In this document: positions 1 to 7,339 of the stretch, in pieces
Layout: the number at the start of each line of letters is the position of its first letter
How positions within the stretch are numbered: position 1 is the stretch's first letter
DNA from: Sulfuricurvum sp. PD_MW2
GTDB taxonomy: Bacteria; Campylobacterota; Campylobacteria; Campylobacterales; Sulfurimonadaceae
NCBI RefSeq assembly: GCF_002633015.1
Contig: NZ_NSIU01000019.1
Location: 1 to 41,861, forward strand
Reading direction: 5' to 3'
DNA: 41,861 bases
Made by a program: the position numbers and the translations under genes
Notes under the pieces: model-generated
Told to the model about the DNA's origin: nothing
What the model saw: the letters and a program-made list of their open reading frames with translations, nothing else
Database searches by the model: none

Positions 1-42
1 GTCGCCGCCTGGCTCTCAGAATTTCTTCTTCTACTAAAATAA
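1..42 (+). CDS. possible C-terminal end of an upstream gene (partial)
   Basis: Reading from base 1, the sequence stays open for 13 codons and ends at a TAA at 40-42. The translation, VAAWLSEFLLLLK, looks like a hydrophobic helix at a protein end. The gene would start before the window. The evidence is only this short open stretch, so no product can be named. Bases 43-156 are AT-rich and hold nothing else recognisable. Confidence 0.3.
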   Translation, partial: VAAWLSEFLLLLK

Positions 43-156
43 TCAAAAAAAACTTCTCACTCAAAATCAAAAGCAAATCTACTAAACTATTATCTTTATA
101 TTCACCATTCAAGCTCTAGACCTCTCTTGTCAGCTACTCTACTGTATACTTCATTC

Positions 157-711
157 ATGAATACAACACTTTATTTTCTCAGATCTTCCGAACAAAAAAT
201 CGTTACCGATATGCTTCATTATTCTATGCGTTTGGATGAAGTCAATAAAAGACTCTCCGATATACCGAAACTCTCAATCTATGAAGAGTTCTATGGCTTT
301 ACTAGCAAAGATTTAGGTCTTTATATCCTTGTAGATAACCAGATTGCAGGAGCCGCTTGGATTCGTCGTTTAAATGCGGATCACGGTACAAACGGATACA
401 TTGATGACAATACACCTATCTTGAATATAGCTGTTCTTCCAGAGCATAGAAGAAGAGGATTTGGTTCACAAATGCTTGAACAGCTCTCTATTGAAGCCGG
501 AGCACTTTATGATCAAATCAGTGTTTCTGTGCTCAAAGATTCGTCTGTTCTATCTTTCTATGAAAAGCATGGCTTTATGCGTCACGATAACACGGTTCTA
601 GAACAAAGTTTTATTGATGGCAAAGATGTTATCACTTTGGTAAAAAAACTTCAAAAAGCGGCAGTTATACGTCCTACAGACGGATATGATCCTAGACGTT
701 GGATGGATTAA
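157..711 (+). CDS. GNAT-family N-acetyltransferase
   Basis: A 184-residue cytoplasmic acetyltransferase of the GNAT (GCN5-related) superfamily, predicted to move an acetyl group from acetyl-CoA to an amine. The acetyl-CoA pyrophosphate loop is visible as LNIAVLPEHRRRGFGSQML, which carries the R-x-x-G-x-G motif A. The later VSVLKDSSVLSFYEKHGF segment is the usual end of the fold, where residues of an N-x-x-x-x-x-F-Y-x-x-x-G-F pattern sit. The substrate cannot be told. The ATG at 157 is preferred to a TTG at 127 because similarity to the fold begins after it; neither has a convincing Shine-Dalgarno. It is convergent with rpsR and shares a hairpin with it. The fold is clear; the specific function is unknown. 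Confidence 0.85.
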   Translation: MNTTLYFLRSSEQKIVTDMLHYSMRLDEVNKRLSDIPKLSIYEEFYGFTSKDLGLYILVDNQIAGAAWIRRLNADHGTNGYIDDNTPILNIAVLPEHRRRGFGSQMLEQLSIEAGALYDQISVSVLKDSSVLSFYEKHGFMRHDNTVLEQSFIDGKDVITLVKKLQKAAVIRPTDGYDPRRWMD

Positions 712-746
712 TAATACAGAGTCGGAGTGTTAATGTTATGAGGGAT

Positions 747-765
747 GTATCGGCAAAGCCGATAC
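747..765. terminator. hairpin between convergent genes
   Basis: Perfect 8-bp inverted repeat GTATCGGC / GCCGATAC with an AAA loop, between the acetyltransferase stop and the rpsR stop. It lies downstream of both genes, so it could end or protect both transcripts. Neither strand has a T tract after the stem, so classical intrinsic termination is uncertain. Confidence 0.45.
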
Positions 766-775
766 GAGGTTCGGC

Positions 776-1033
776 TCAACCTTCGAAAGAAGCGCCGGCG
801 ATCACTTTGCGTGATACAGTATATGGGATCAACGCAGCTGCGCGTGATTGTTTGATAGCGATTGTAACCATGTCTTGGTGACGTTTACAGTTACCTGTAA
901 GACGGCGTGGCATGATTTTGAAACGCTCAGAGAGTGAATATTTCAAAGAAGCTACATCTTTGTAGTCAATGAAATCAACTTTTTGCTCGCAGTATTTGCA
1001 ATAACGTTTTTTGTATTTTCTTTTTTCTGACAT
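776..1033 (-). CDS. rpsR: 30S ribosomal protein S18
   Basis: An 85-residue S18, part of the small-subunit platform where it pairs with S6. Family hallmarks are visible: the basic start, the IDYKD segment, [11 protein letters not shown], and the C-terminal [14 protein letters not shown]. Unlike the E. coli form, it keeps a Cys pair (YCKYCEQ) and a later NCKRH. This CxxC...CxxH set fits the zinc-binding (C+) version of this protein. It is the last gene of rpsF-ssb-rpsR on the minus strand, 21 nt after ssb. The length is typical and the identification is firm. Confidence 0.98.
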   Translation of the reverse strand: MSEKRKYKKRYCKYCEQKVDFIDYKDVASLKYSLSERFKIMPRRLTGNCKRHQDMVTIAIKQSRAAALIPYTVSRKVIAGASFEG

Positions 1034-1054
1034 GGTTCTATCCTTGTGCTTATT

Positions 1055-1570
1055 CTAAAACGGAATTTCGTCTTCGTTAATATCAATCTCCGGGAGATTG
1101 TTTTCCGGCATTCTTACCGGAGCGGGTTTAGAATACGACGGTGCTTGGTTATAAGAGGGTTTTGGTGCAGGAGCATCATATCCACCGCTATAACTGTTTC
1201 CAGCATCGTTGTAATCGTTATAACCGCCCTGAGAACCACCCTCGCCGCGTGAATCGAGCATTTGCATCGTTTCAACGATAACGGAGTGTTTGGAGCGCTT
1301 TTGGCCGTTTGTTTGGTCAACCCATTGTTCAAAACTAAGTCGTCCCTCTACCAGGATTTTAGAACCCTTGCGAAGGTATTGGTTGGCTACTTCACCTGAA
1401 CGGCCGAAAAAAGTGATGTCGACAAAACAAGTCTCCTCTTTTTTCTCACCGTTCAACGTAAATTTGCGGCTGGTCGCAATAGCGGTTTTAGCGATTGCCG
1501 AACCGTTTTGCGAATAACGCAGTTCGATGTCGCGGGTAAGATTTCCAACCAAAATGACTTTGTTATACAT
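1055..1570 (-). CDS. ssb: single-stranded DNA-binding protein
   Basis: A 171-residue SSB that coats single-stranded DNA in replication, recombination and repair. The N-terminal OB-fold (about residues 1-105) starts MYNKVILVGNLTRDIELRYS and contains FVDITFFGRSGEVANQYLRKGS, both strongly conserved. A flexible Gly/Asn/Pro/Tyr-rich linker (about 110-155) follows. The acidic tip ends DEDEIPF-like (INEDEIPF), the site that recruits partner proteins. It sits between rpsF and rpsR, the widespread bacterial arrangement that couples SSB supply to ribosomal protein synthesis. The gap to rpsF is 18 nt and contains an AAGGA-type ribosome site. Confidence 0.98.
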   Translation of the reverse strand: MYNKVILVGNLTRDIELRYSQNGSAIAKTAIATSRKFTLNGEKKEETCFVDITFFGRSGEVANQYLRKGSKILVEGRLSFEQWVDQTNGQKRSKHSVIVETMQMLDSRGEGGSQGGYNDYNDAGNSYSGGYDAPAPKPSYNQAPSYSKPAPVRMPENNLPEIDINEDEIPF

Positions 1571-1588
1571 AGGTTTTCCTTAAAGGGC

Positions 1589-1963
1589 TTAAGAAGCTGC
1601 TTCTTCTTTTTTCTCAGCAACAGCAGCAGGTTTTTTGGTTTTTTCAACCATACCATTCCATGCTGCGATTTCACGTTTTGTATCGTATTTCATAGTTACG
1701 AAACGTAAAATTTCTTCGTTGATGCGGAAACGACGTTCAATTTCAGCGATAGAAGCTGGTGCAGCTTTGTGATACATAACGTAGAAATAACCACGAGCAT
1801 TTTTCTCGATCGGGTAAGCCAATTTTTTCATTCCCATTGCGTCGCGAGCAATGATTTCACCGCCGTTTGCAGTGATCACTTCTTCAACGAGAGCGATGGT
1901 GTTTTTAATCTCTTCTTCTGTAAGAGTAGGTTTTACGATTACTAGGTTTTCGTAATGTCTCAT
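1589..1963 (-). CDS. rpsF: 30S ribosomal protein S6
   Basis: A 124-residue S6, the platform partner of S18. It begins MRHYENLVIVKPTLTEEE and contains MGMKKLAYPIEKNARGYFYVMYH, the family signature. The C-terminus has a Lys/Glu/Ala-rich tail (KKPAAVAEKKEEAAS), as often seen. The ATG at 1963 is chosen because an AAGGAGA stands 8-9 nt upstream and S6 homology starts there. An upstream in-frame start would add 24 residues unrelated to S6. It is the first gene of the operon, with a TATAAT at 2047-2052 (minus strand) about 85 nt upstream. Confidence 0.98.
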   Translation of the reverse strand: MRHYENLVIVKPTLTEEEIKNTIALVEEVITANGGEIIARDAMGMKKLAYPIEKNARGYFYVMYHKAAPASIAEIERRFRINEEILRFVTMKYDTKREIAAWNGMVEKTKKPAAVAEKKEEAAS

Positions 1964-1972
1964 AGCGTATGT

Positions 1973-2052
1973 CTCCTTATGGTGTTCGCCCCTTATGGTA
2001 TTAATACAGCACGACAATCGTGTTGCAAAGAGCAAGGAACGCGCGGATTATA
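1973..2052 (-). promoter_or_regulatory. rpsF operon promoter and leader
   Basis: On the minus strand a TATAAT (2047-2052) is followed by an 80-nt leader before the rpsF ATG. The leader holds a short CACGA/TCGTG inverted repeat (2010-2022) and two copies of CCATAAGGRG (1989-1998 and 1973-1982). The second copy supplies the ribosome binding site. S6/S18 operons of many bacteria carry an autoregulatory leader bound by S6:S18; whether this is one cannot be decided by eye. Confidence 0.45.
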
Positions 2053-2080
2053 CTAAAAATCCGCTTAATTTAAGTTTTGG

Positions 2081-3046
2081 TTATAAGATAGATTGGAGTT
2101 TGAGTAGGGCAGATAGAAGCAGTGACTCTTGATCCGGACTTCCGGTCGATTTCATCTTCAGTTCGGTATCAAGGAGGAGATTGATACCTCGTTTATAGCT
2201 CTCTGGAGAGATTTTGATCGAGAGGGCGGCACGCTCTTTTTCGACAAATCCGGGAAGTTTATAGCCCAAAACCAGTGCCGAATCGGCAACGCCGTGAATT
2301 TTGATCGCGCTGTTAAAGAGATAGAGTTGCGTTAAAAATCCACTGATGGCAGTAAGGAGCTGTATCTCGTTTTCTCCCGATTCGAGGAGATGGCGTAGAG
2401 AGGGGAGGAACTCTTTTTTCTCGATGACACGGGCGATGAAATGATCCAGTTTGATTTCGCTCAGTCCGAATACATGTTCGTCGATCTCTTTCATTCCGAT
2501 CGGCTTGCCCAAAATGGAGAGTTTGGAGAGCTCGTTGCAGGCGAGGGCGAGGTCGTTGTTGTGAATGTCGAGGAGATGAAACGCCGCTTGGTTATCGAGC
2601 TGAACCCCTAAGCTTTGAGCTTCTTGCATGACAATGCCACGCGCTTCGGCAGCAAAGGGATGAAAGAAGCGAACCGATCCTGTGTGAGAGCCTTTGAACG
2701 CGGTGTCCGCCCCTTTGACATCTTCACCGTAGTAGCAGTAAATAAAGGTGTTGTCGCTGTTTTTTCCGACCAGTTCGACGAGGGTATCGAGTTCGGCTTT
2801 GGGGAGCTTCTTCTCGTGTTTGACGATGAGGAGGTTTTGGTCACCAAAAAGGGAACCCTGGGAAAGGTGGGCTTTGGCGGTATTGAAATCGTACTCGTCG
2901 TGATAAAGGCTGAGAACCGATGCCCCCTCGATTTGTGAGAGTTTGTGGGCGTAGCGGTCAATGAGAAAGTGGCTCTCTCCAAACAGCGCCATTGCTTTGG
3001 GGGCTGAATTATTTTGAATATGACGATCAAGATCTTGTCGATTCAT
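2081..3046 (-). CDS. holA: DNA polymerase III, delta subunit
   Basis: A 321-residue protein matching the clamp-loader delta subunit, which opens the beta clamp and loads it on DNA. It has the HolA-like start (APKAMALFGESHFLIDRYAHKL), the SLFGDQNLLIVKHEKKLPKAEL segment, and the helical middle with DLALACNELSKLSIL. The C-terminal collar region (NEIQLLTAISGFLTQLYLF) follows. Walker motifs are absent, as expected for delta. The ATG at 3046 is preferred over an upstream in-frame start because AAGGAG lies 5 nt before it. The start overlaps the end of rnr by 20 nt, indicating translational coupling. Confidence 0.9.
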   Translation of the reverse strand: MNRQDLDRHIQNNSAPKAMALFGESHFLIDRYAHKLSQIEGASVLSLYHDEYDFNTAKAHLSQGSLFGDQNLLIVKHEKKLPKAELDTLVELVGKNSDNTFIYCYYGEDVKGADTAFKGSHTGSVRFFHPFAAEARGIVMQEAQSLGVQLDNQAAFHLLDIHNNDLALACNELSKLSILGKPIGMKEIDEHVFGLSEIKLDHFIARVIEKKEFLPSLRHLLESGENEIQLLTAISGFLTQLYLFNSAIKIHGVADSALVLGYKLPGFVEKERAALSIKISPESYKRGINLLLDTELKMKSTGSPDQESLLLSALLKLQSIL

Positions 3047-4988
3047 CAGACTCCTTTTCGATATGGCGTACAAACGACGCAGTGATTTTGGCGGTGGCGA
3101 GATTGGAACTTTCGATTTTCACAATAATATCATCAAAAAGCATGAGTCCAAATTGGGAGTTAACAGCTACCTTGGCACCTATAATTACATCGTGTATCTC
3201 GGCAATGAACGGCTCTTCGGCGCGCATGATACGCGCTTTGAACTCCTGACCGATCACGGTGGCTGCCCAGCGGGCGAATTTGCGTTCATGGAAACGGATC
3301 TCAATGTCACTGGCCTCACGCTCTTTTTCGCTGATCGAGGTGCACAGCGATTCGATATTGCGAAGAACATACGATCCCTCTTCGGTATCGTGTGATTGAA
3401 TCGCTTTGAGGAGACGATGGACGATCAGGTCACTGTAACGGCGGATTGGGGAGGTAAAATGGGTGTAGCGATCGAATCCCAATCCAAAGTGTCCCATGTT
3501 ATAGGGGGCATAGCGTGCCTGCATCTGAGCGCGGATGATGAGGGTGTCTACTTCGCTCACCAGATCACGCCGCTCCGCTTCTGCTTGAATTGCCATGATC
3601 GTCTCTTTGATGGATCCTTGGGATTCGACAAAAATCCCGATACTGGCTAGTTCGGTATAAAGGCTTTGGAGTTTCATCGGAGAGGGCGATTCATGGATAC
3701 GAAATACTCCCCGCTCGTACATCGAAGCAGCGGCTTTGTTCGCGAGGAGCATACAATCCTCGATTAGAGCATGTGATGGGGTCTCGACGGCAAATTCGGT
3801 CGATACGATGTTCTGCTCTTCGTCAATCCGCATTTCCAGCTCGCTGGAGCGGAAGTTGTACCCTTTTTTCATCCGCTCTTCCCGCAGTTTCCCCGTTAGA
3901 ACGTTGAGATCATTGATATAGGCCAAAGCTTTTGCTTCTTTGTCGTTTTGGGCGCTTAGGTGACCCTCCAAATAGGCGTCGATCTCTTCGTAGGTGAAGC
4001 GGCGATGGGAGTGGATAATCGACTCGTACAACTCGAACGAATCCATCTCGTAGGTGGTGGGATCGATATGCATCTCAAATGTGTATGCGAGGCGGTCGAC
4101 ATTGCCTTGCAACGAACAGAGTGTTTCGCTGAGTTCTCGGGGAAGCATTGGGATGGAGCGGTGCGGCAGATAGATTGAAAAACTGCGGTAAATTGCTTCG
4201 GCATCAATGGCACCGAAAGGGTGGACGTATTCGCTGACATCGGCGATGGCAACGTAGAGGGTGGACGTTTCGGGGACATAACAGATCGCATCATCGTAGT
4301 CTTTGGCGGTGACGGGATCGATCGTACAAAAGGGGAGGTGACGGAGGTCACGGCGTGAGGGGTACTGCGACGCATCCACCTCTTTGGGAAATTCGCGTGC
4401 CATGGCGAGTACATCATCTTCGAAAGCGTCGTGTTTGTTGTAGAGGGCGAGGACGATTTTCTCATCCACTTTCGGGTCACTGAAGTTTCCGAGATAGGCG
4501 GCGATAGTTCCGCTTTGGTTGTTGATCTGATAGAGTGACCCCTCGGTGGTTTCGGGGAGGTCAGAGAGGGCAAATCCTGCGGGGTGGTCGGTGCGGATGT
4601 CATACAACCCTAGATGAGTGTTTTTGGAACTGACGACAGCAACACTGTAGGTTTCGCTTCGTCCTGCAATGATGACAACTTTTGCCTGAGGTCCGCCGCG
4701 TCGTCCGAGAAGCCGTTGCGCGATGACCAAATCGCTGCTTTTTGCCCCCATGAGGTTCGCTGTTTCGATAAAGTGGTCACGGATGCTTTCGCCTAAAGTC
4801 TGAAGATAGGCGCCGCTCTCGGACGCTAACGAGACGATCCCCGCGCGGTACTGAGAAGCAAATTGGTATTTCCCCTCCTCATGTGTGAGAAGTTTCATGG
4901 CAAACCAGTTTTGTACGTTTCCACGTTCAGACTCGGTGATATCTTGGTCATACAGACCATGGGTAAGACGAATTAGGAGTGATTTCAT
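3027..4988 (-). CDS. rnr: RNase R/RNase II-family 3'-5' exoribonuclease
   Basis: A 653-residue processive exoribonuclease of the RNB family, acting on structured RNA and in mRNA and rRNA turnover. The catalytic centre is at residues 223-234, IDPVTAKDYDDA, with the metal-binding Asp residues D224, D230, D232 and D233. The C-terminal RNB signature HFTSPIRRYSDLIVHR is intact. It is shorter than E. coli RNase R (about 810 residues), as is usual in this phylum. The terminal S1-like region is reduced. The gene starts at an ATG with no Shine-Dalgarno, while a TATAAT ends only 6 nt upstream, suggesting a leaderless message. holA follows with a 20-nt overlap. Confidence 0.93.
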   Translation of the reverse strand: MKSLLIRLTHGLYDQDITESERGNVQNWFAMKLLTHEEGKYQFASQYRAGIVSLASESGAYLQTLGESIRDHFIETANLMGAKSSDLVIAQRLLGRRGGPQAKVVIIAGRSETYSVAVVSSKNTHLGLYDIRTDHPAGFALSDLPETTEGSLYQINNQSGTIAAYLGNFSDPKVDEKIVLALYNKHDAFEDDVLAMAREFPKEVDASQYPSRRDLRHLPFCTIDPVTAKDYDDAICYVPETSTLYVAIADVSEYVHPFGAIDAEAIYRSFSIYLPHRSIPMLPRELSETLCSLQGNVDRLAYTFEMHIDPTTYEMDSFELYESIIHSHRRFTYEEIDAYLEGHLSAQNDKEAKALAYINDLNVLTGKLREERMKKGYNFRSSELEMRIDEEQNIVSTEFAVETPSHALIEDCMLLANKAAASMYERGVFRIHESPSPMKLQSLYTELASIGIFVESQGSIKETIMAIQAEAERRDLVSEVDTLIIRAQMQARYAPYNMGHFGLGFDRYTHFTSPIRRYSDLIVHRLLKAIQSHDTEEGSYVLRNIESLCTSISEKEREASDIEIRFHERKFARWAATVIGQEFKARIMRAEEPFIAEIHDVIIGAKVAVNSQFGLMLFDDIIVKIESSNLATAKITASFVRHIEKESDESTRS

Positions 4989-5026
4989 AAAGTTATTATA
5001 GTCAATAAAAACTTCTATGATAGAAT
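4989..5026. promoter_or_regulatory. divergent rnr / small-gene promoter with palindrome
   Basis: For rnr (minus) a perfect TATAAT lies at 4995-5000, six bases before the ATG. For the plus gene at 5059 a TAGAAT at 5021-5026 could be the -10. Between them is a perfect 13-bp palindrome TTCTAT-G-ATAGAA (5013-5025) that overlaps the plus -10 and lies upstream of the minus one. That is a good position for an operator. Confidence 0.5.
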
Positions 5027-5058
5027 AACTCCTTTATTTTTACAAAGGAACTATAGCT

Positions 5059-5385
5059 ATGACATACGAAGCGATTTTAAATCAACTTGGATATACGCCT
5101 AATGAAGCTCTTGCGGAGCAACTTTCACGGATTGAGAAAAATACATCAGGGTATGAGAAAATCATCAAACATATTTTGGATTTGCACGAAGCGTTGAAAA
5201 CGGATGAATCGTATGTAGCAATGTCTAACACAAATGACTATTTTAAGATCAAAATCGATGCAACGAGCGAAGTGAGTGCGAGTGATGCGATGGAAAAAAT
5301 CAACCATTTCGCCGATAAATATAAAGTTAACCTACAAAAAGTGGACGGAAAACCGACCTATTATATTGTCGGATTTGCGGCGTAA
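5059..5385 (+). CDS. small hypothetical protein
   Basis: A 108-residue soluble protein that I do not recognise by name. The first half is predicted helical (NQLGYTPNEALAEQLSRIEKN...KIIKHILDLHEALK). The second half looks like a small alpha/beta unit (YFKIKIDA, then DAMEKINHFADKYKVNLQKVDGKPTYYIVGF). There is no signal peptide, membrane segment or cysteine. The ATG is supported by AAAGGA 9 nt upstream. It is divergent from rnr and convergent with the degenerate GGDEF gene, six bases away. Good codon bias and a clear ribosome site argue that it is real. Confidence 0.8.
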   Translation: MTYEAILNQLGYTPNEALAEQLSRIEKNTSGYEKIIKHILDLHEALKTDESYVAMSNTNDYFKIKIDATSEVSASDAMEKINHFADKYKVNLQKVDGKPTYYIVGFAA

Positions 5386-5396
5386 AATTTTTTACG
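5381..5396. terminator. shared hairpin over two convergent stop codons
   Basis: CGTAAA-ATTT-TTTACG is a 6-bp perfect inverted repeat. It contains the TAA of the plus gene (5383-5385) and the TAA of the minus gene (5392-5394). The A/T-rich centre supplies a T run on either strand. It could act as a compact bidirectional end, though the stem is weak. Confidence 0.35.
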
Positions 5397-6336
5397 TTGA
5401 TGGCGAATCTGTTGGAGCAGCCGAGTGCATGGCTTCAACGGATTGAGCTAATAATTCTTCTGCACTTAGTCCGGCCCCAATCTGGATAATTCCCATCAGA
5501 ATATGTTCATTTTTTGCATTTGGGTCTGCGTCGATAAAAATTGCTTTTGAGACGAGACGGTTAAAGCGTTCCGTCGCTATTTCAGCTTCCGTTTCGTTTG
5601 TATGACGTAATAAAATCGTAAAAATACCATTCCCATAGTATGATATTGAGTCACTTCTGCGAAGCGCGTTCGCTAGAACATTTCCCATATGCCGCACTAA
5701 ATTTGCATACGTTTTGGTATTTTTAATTGAGAGTGAATTATTGGAAAGAGAGATAGAGATTAAAGAGCTTTCGTAGGCTGAATTATTGCAAAGTTCTCGC
5801 TCTTTTTCAATCAGAGTCAAAAAGTATTTTTTGTTGAAAACGCCTAAGGTTGCATTGTAAACACTCATATTTTTGGCTGTTTTGATAGAGGTTGCAACCG
5901 TTCCGTAGAGTTCTTTTATCGATGAAGCTTGTTTTTCCAAAGAGGTTAAAAATTTTTCTAAAACCGTTTCAACCGAAGAGGTTACGTCCAGTAGAGTCTC
6001 TTGATCTGCATTCGAAGCAACCATATCTTTTTTCGTCTGGATAATTTTTTTTAAAAGGGTGGTGTTTTTGTAAACGTTGGAGCCTTGAGTCAAAATCAGT
6101 TTGACCGCTTTCGCCCCTTGAGTTAAAGAACGTTCATATTCGAAACTTTTGTGGATCGCTTCATCGGCATGATGGGTGATAGAATTGATCTGTTTGCGAA
6201 ATTCATCATTTTTCTTTTCGAGAAGCTTATCAAAATAAAAAGTAAAATTTTCCGGCAGAGCGGGGATATCGTTTGCTTTTAGCTCGTTAATGATTTCATC
6301 TGCAAGAGAGTAGAGATCGGTTTTAATGTTTTGCAT
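5392..6336 (-). CDS. degenerate GGDEF-domain protein
   Basis: A 314-residue cytoplasmic protein. Residues 1-150 are a long helical or coiled-coil region (Lys/Glu-rich, no membrane segment). Residues 155-300 have the diguanylate cyclase fold order: ATLGVFNKKYFLTLIEKE matches the usual LTGLYNRRYF-x-x-x-L start. Y-Y-G-N-G-I-F-T-I-L-L at 233-243 lines up with the active-site R-Y-G-G-D-E-F strand. There the second Gly, the catalytic Asp and the Glu are replaced by Asn, Gly and Ile, so c-di-GMP synthesis is not expected. No clear RxxD inhibitory site was found. It may be a nucleotide sensor or scaffold. It is divergent from the GreA-like gene. Confidence 0.8.
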   Translation of the reverse strand: MQNIKTDLYSLADEIINELKANDIPALPENFTFYFDKLLEKKNDEFRKQINSITHHADEAIHKSFEYERSLTQGAKAVKLILTQGSNVYKNTTLLKKIIQTKKDMVASNADQETLLDVTSSVETVLEKFLTSLEKQASSIKELYGTVATSIKTAKNMSVYNATLGVFNKKYFLTLIEKERELCNNSAYESSLISISLSNNSLSIKNTKTYANLVRHMGNVLANALRRSDSISYYGNGIFTILLRHTNETEAEIATERFNRLVSKAIFIDADPNAKNEHILMGIIQIGAGLSAEELLAQSVEAMHSAAPTDSPST

Positions 6337-6498
6337 GATACTTTATCGTATAAAATTTTTGTAATTAACCTTGTTTAGCATTACGAATTATTTCACTTTT
6401 GAGTTGCAACTTTGTTGCATTTTAGAATCTTTGTTCATCTGTAGTCGAAGCTAAGATTCGATATATTTTCAGGATATTTTTTAAAAAGCGGATAAAAA

Positions 6499-7029
6499 AT
6501 GAACCATAAAGAGCCGATGAGTACGAGAGGATATGATGAACTGTTACGTGAATTTAAATATTTAAAAGAGGTTGAGAAACCGCGTGTCAATCAAGAAAAA
6601 CAGCGTGCCGCCGAGTTGGGAGACCGAAGTGAAAATGCGGAGTACCATGCTGCAAAAGAGAAACTTCGACATATAGACAAACGTCTGTTTTATCTCAATT
6701 CGATGATAGAAAAAGCGCAGATTATCGATCCCTCTTTGCTTGAGCATTCGCGTGCTCATTTCGGAGCGACGGTTACGATTATGGATGTCAATAGTGAAGA
6801 AGAGTTTGTCTATACGATTTGCGGAACGTTAGAGAGTGAACCCGAAAATGCGTTAATTTCAGTTCATTCACCGCTTGCGCGAGCAATGTTAGGCAAAGAG
6901 GAAGGAGATGAATTCAGTGTCCATCTCCCCGCCGGAAAAAAGAGTTACGAAGTGATTGCAGTTACCTATATAGATATTTATACACTTAAAAAAAATATCC
7001 GTACTGAAAAAGAGTTCGGGTTTCACTAA
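6499..7029 (+). CDS. GreA/GreB-family transcription elongation factor
   Basis: A 176-residue transcript cleavage factor. It inserts into the RNA polymerase secondary channel and rescues backtracked complexes. The N-terminal coiled coil (residues 8-80) carries the catalytic tip GDRSENAEY at 41-49, with both acidic residues (D42, E45) present. The following AAKEKLRHIDKRLFYL is closer to GreB in style. The C-terminal FKBP-like domain includes SPLARAMLGKEEGDEFSVHLPAGKKSYEVI, the family signature. About 18 extra residues trail the normal end. The stop overlaps the convergent small secreted gene by 4 nt. GreA versus GreB cannot be settled, so no symbol is given. Confidence 0.9.
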   Translation: MNHKEPMSTRGYDELLREFKYLKEVEKPRVNQEKQRAAELGDRSENAEYHAAKEKLRHIDKRLFYLNSMIEKAQIIDPSLLEHSRAHFGATVTIMDVNSEEEFVYTICGTLESEPENALISVHSPLARAMLGKEEGDEFSVHLPAGKKSYEVIAVTYIDIYTLKKNIRTEKEFGFH

Positions 7030-7208
7030 GGGCTATTTGATCTCGATTTTTTCACTTCCTCTTTACTCTCCAACTTTTCCATCGATGCAAAAAGGACACT
7101 TTTGCTTACACGGGTTCTTTTTTCGGATGTGAGTGGAGTTATTGTCGCATGGGCGAGGAGCGGAATCGTTCCTAATGCAATTAAAAAAAGACGTTTTGAC
7201 AAAGTCAT
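7026..7208 (-). CDS. small secreted protein, unknown
   Basis: A 60-residue protein with a clean Sec signal: basic MTLSKR, hydrophobic LFLIALGTIPLL, then an AHA cleavage site near residue 21. This leaves a basic, Ser/Lys/Glu-rich mature peptide of about 39 residues. It is short, but the start is well supported by GGAGG 7 nt before the ATG. A promoter also reads TTTACA (7254-7259), a 16-nt spacer, and TATCAT (7232-7237) on the minus strand. Its stop overlaps the stop of the GreA-like gene. I recognise no family; the mature part has no cysteine. Confidence 0.65.
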   Translation of the reverse strand: MTLSKRLFLIALGTIPLLAHATITPLTSEKRTRVSKSVLFASMEKLESKEEVKKSRSNSP

Positions 7209-7231
7209 GATAAACCTCCAAGAATAATTTC

Positions 7232-7259
7232 ATGATAAAATTTAAGTTGATTTTGTAAA
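7232..7259 (-). promoter_or_regulatory. sigma-70-like promoter of the small secreted gene
   Basis: Minus strand TTTACA (7254-7259), 16-nt spacer, TATCAT (7232-7237), about 24 nt upstream of the ATG at 7208. Match to consensus is 4/6 and 5/6. Confidence 0.45.
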
Positions 7260-7297
7260 TAGAGAGTAAATTAAGGGGGCACTGTTGAACCCTTTGG

Positions 7298-7303
7298 TAT
7301 AAT
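7298..7303 (+). promoter_or_regulatory. purL -10 element
   Basis: Perfect TATAAT preceded by GG, 37 nt before the purL GTG. There is no recognisable -35 at the proper distance, which is common in this phylum. Confidence 0.5.
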
Positions 7304-7339
7304 CGCACCAATTTTATTATTTTACTCAAGGAAACTGCC

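Noticed and set aside
6340-6498. Riboswitch or regulatory RNA before the GreA-like gene
   Set aside because: Only a GTTGCAAC palindrome and short repeats are seen, with no consistent paired structure.
6499-7029. Firm assignment as greA or greB
   Set aside because: The tip (GDRSENAEY) and following helix lean to GreB, but the length and the missing genome context leave it open.
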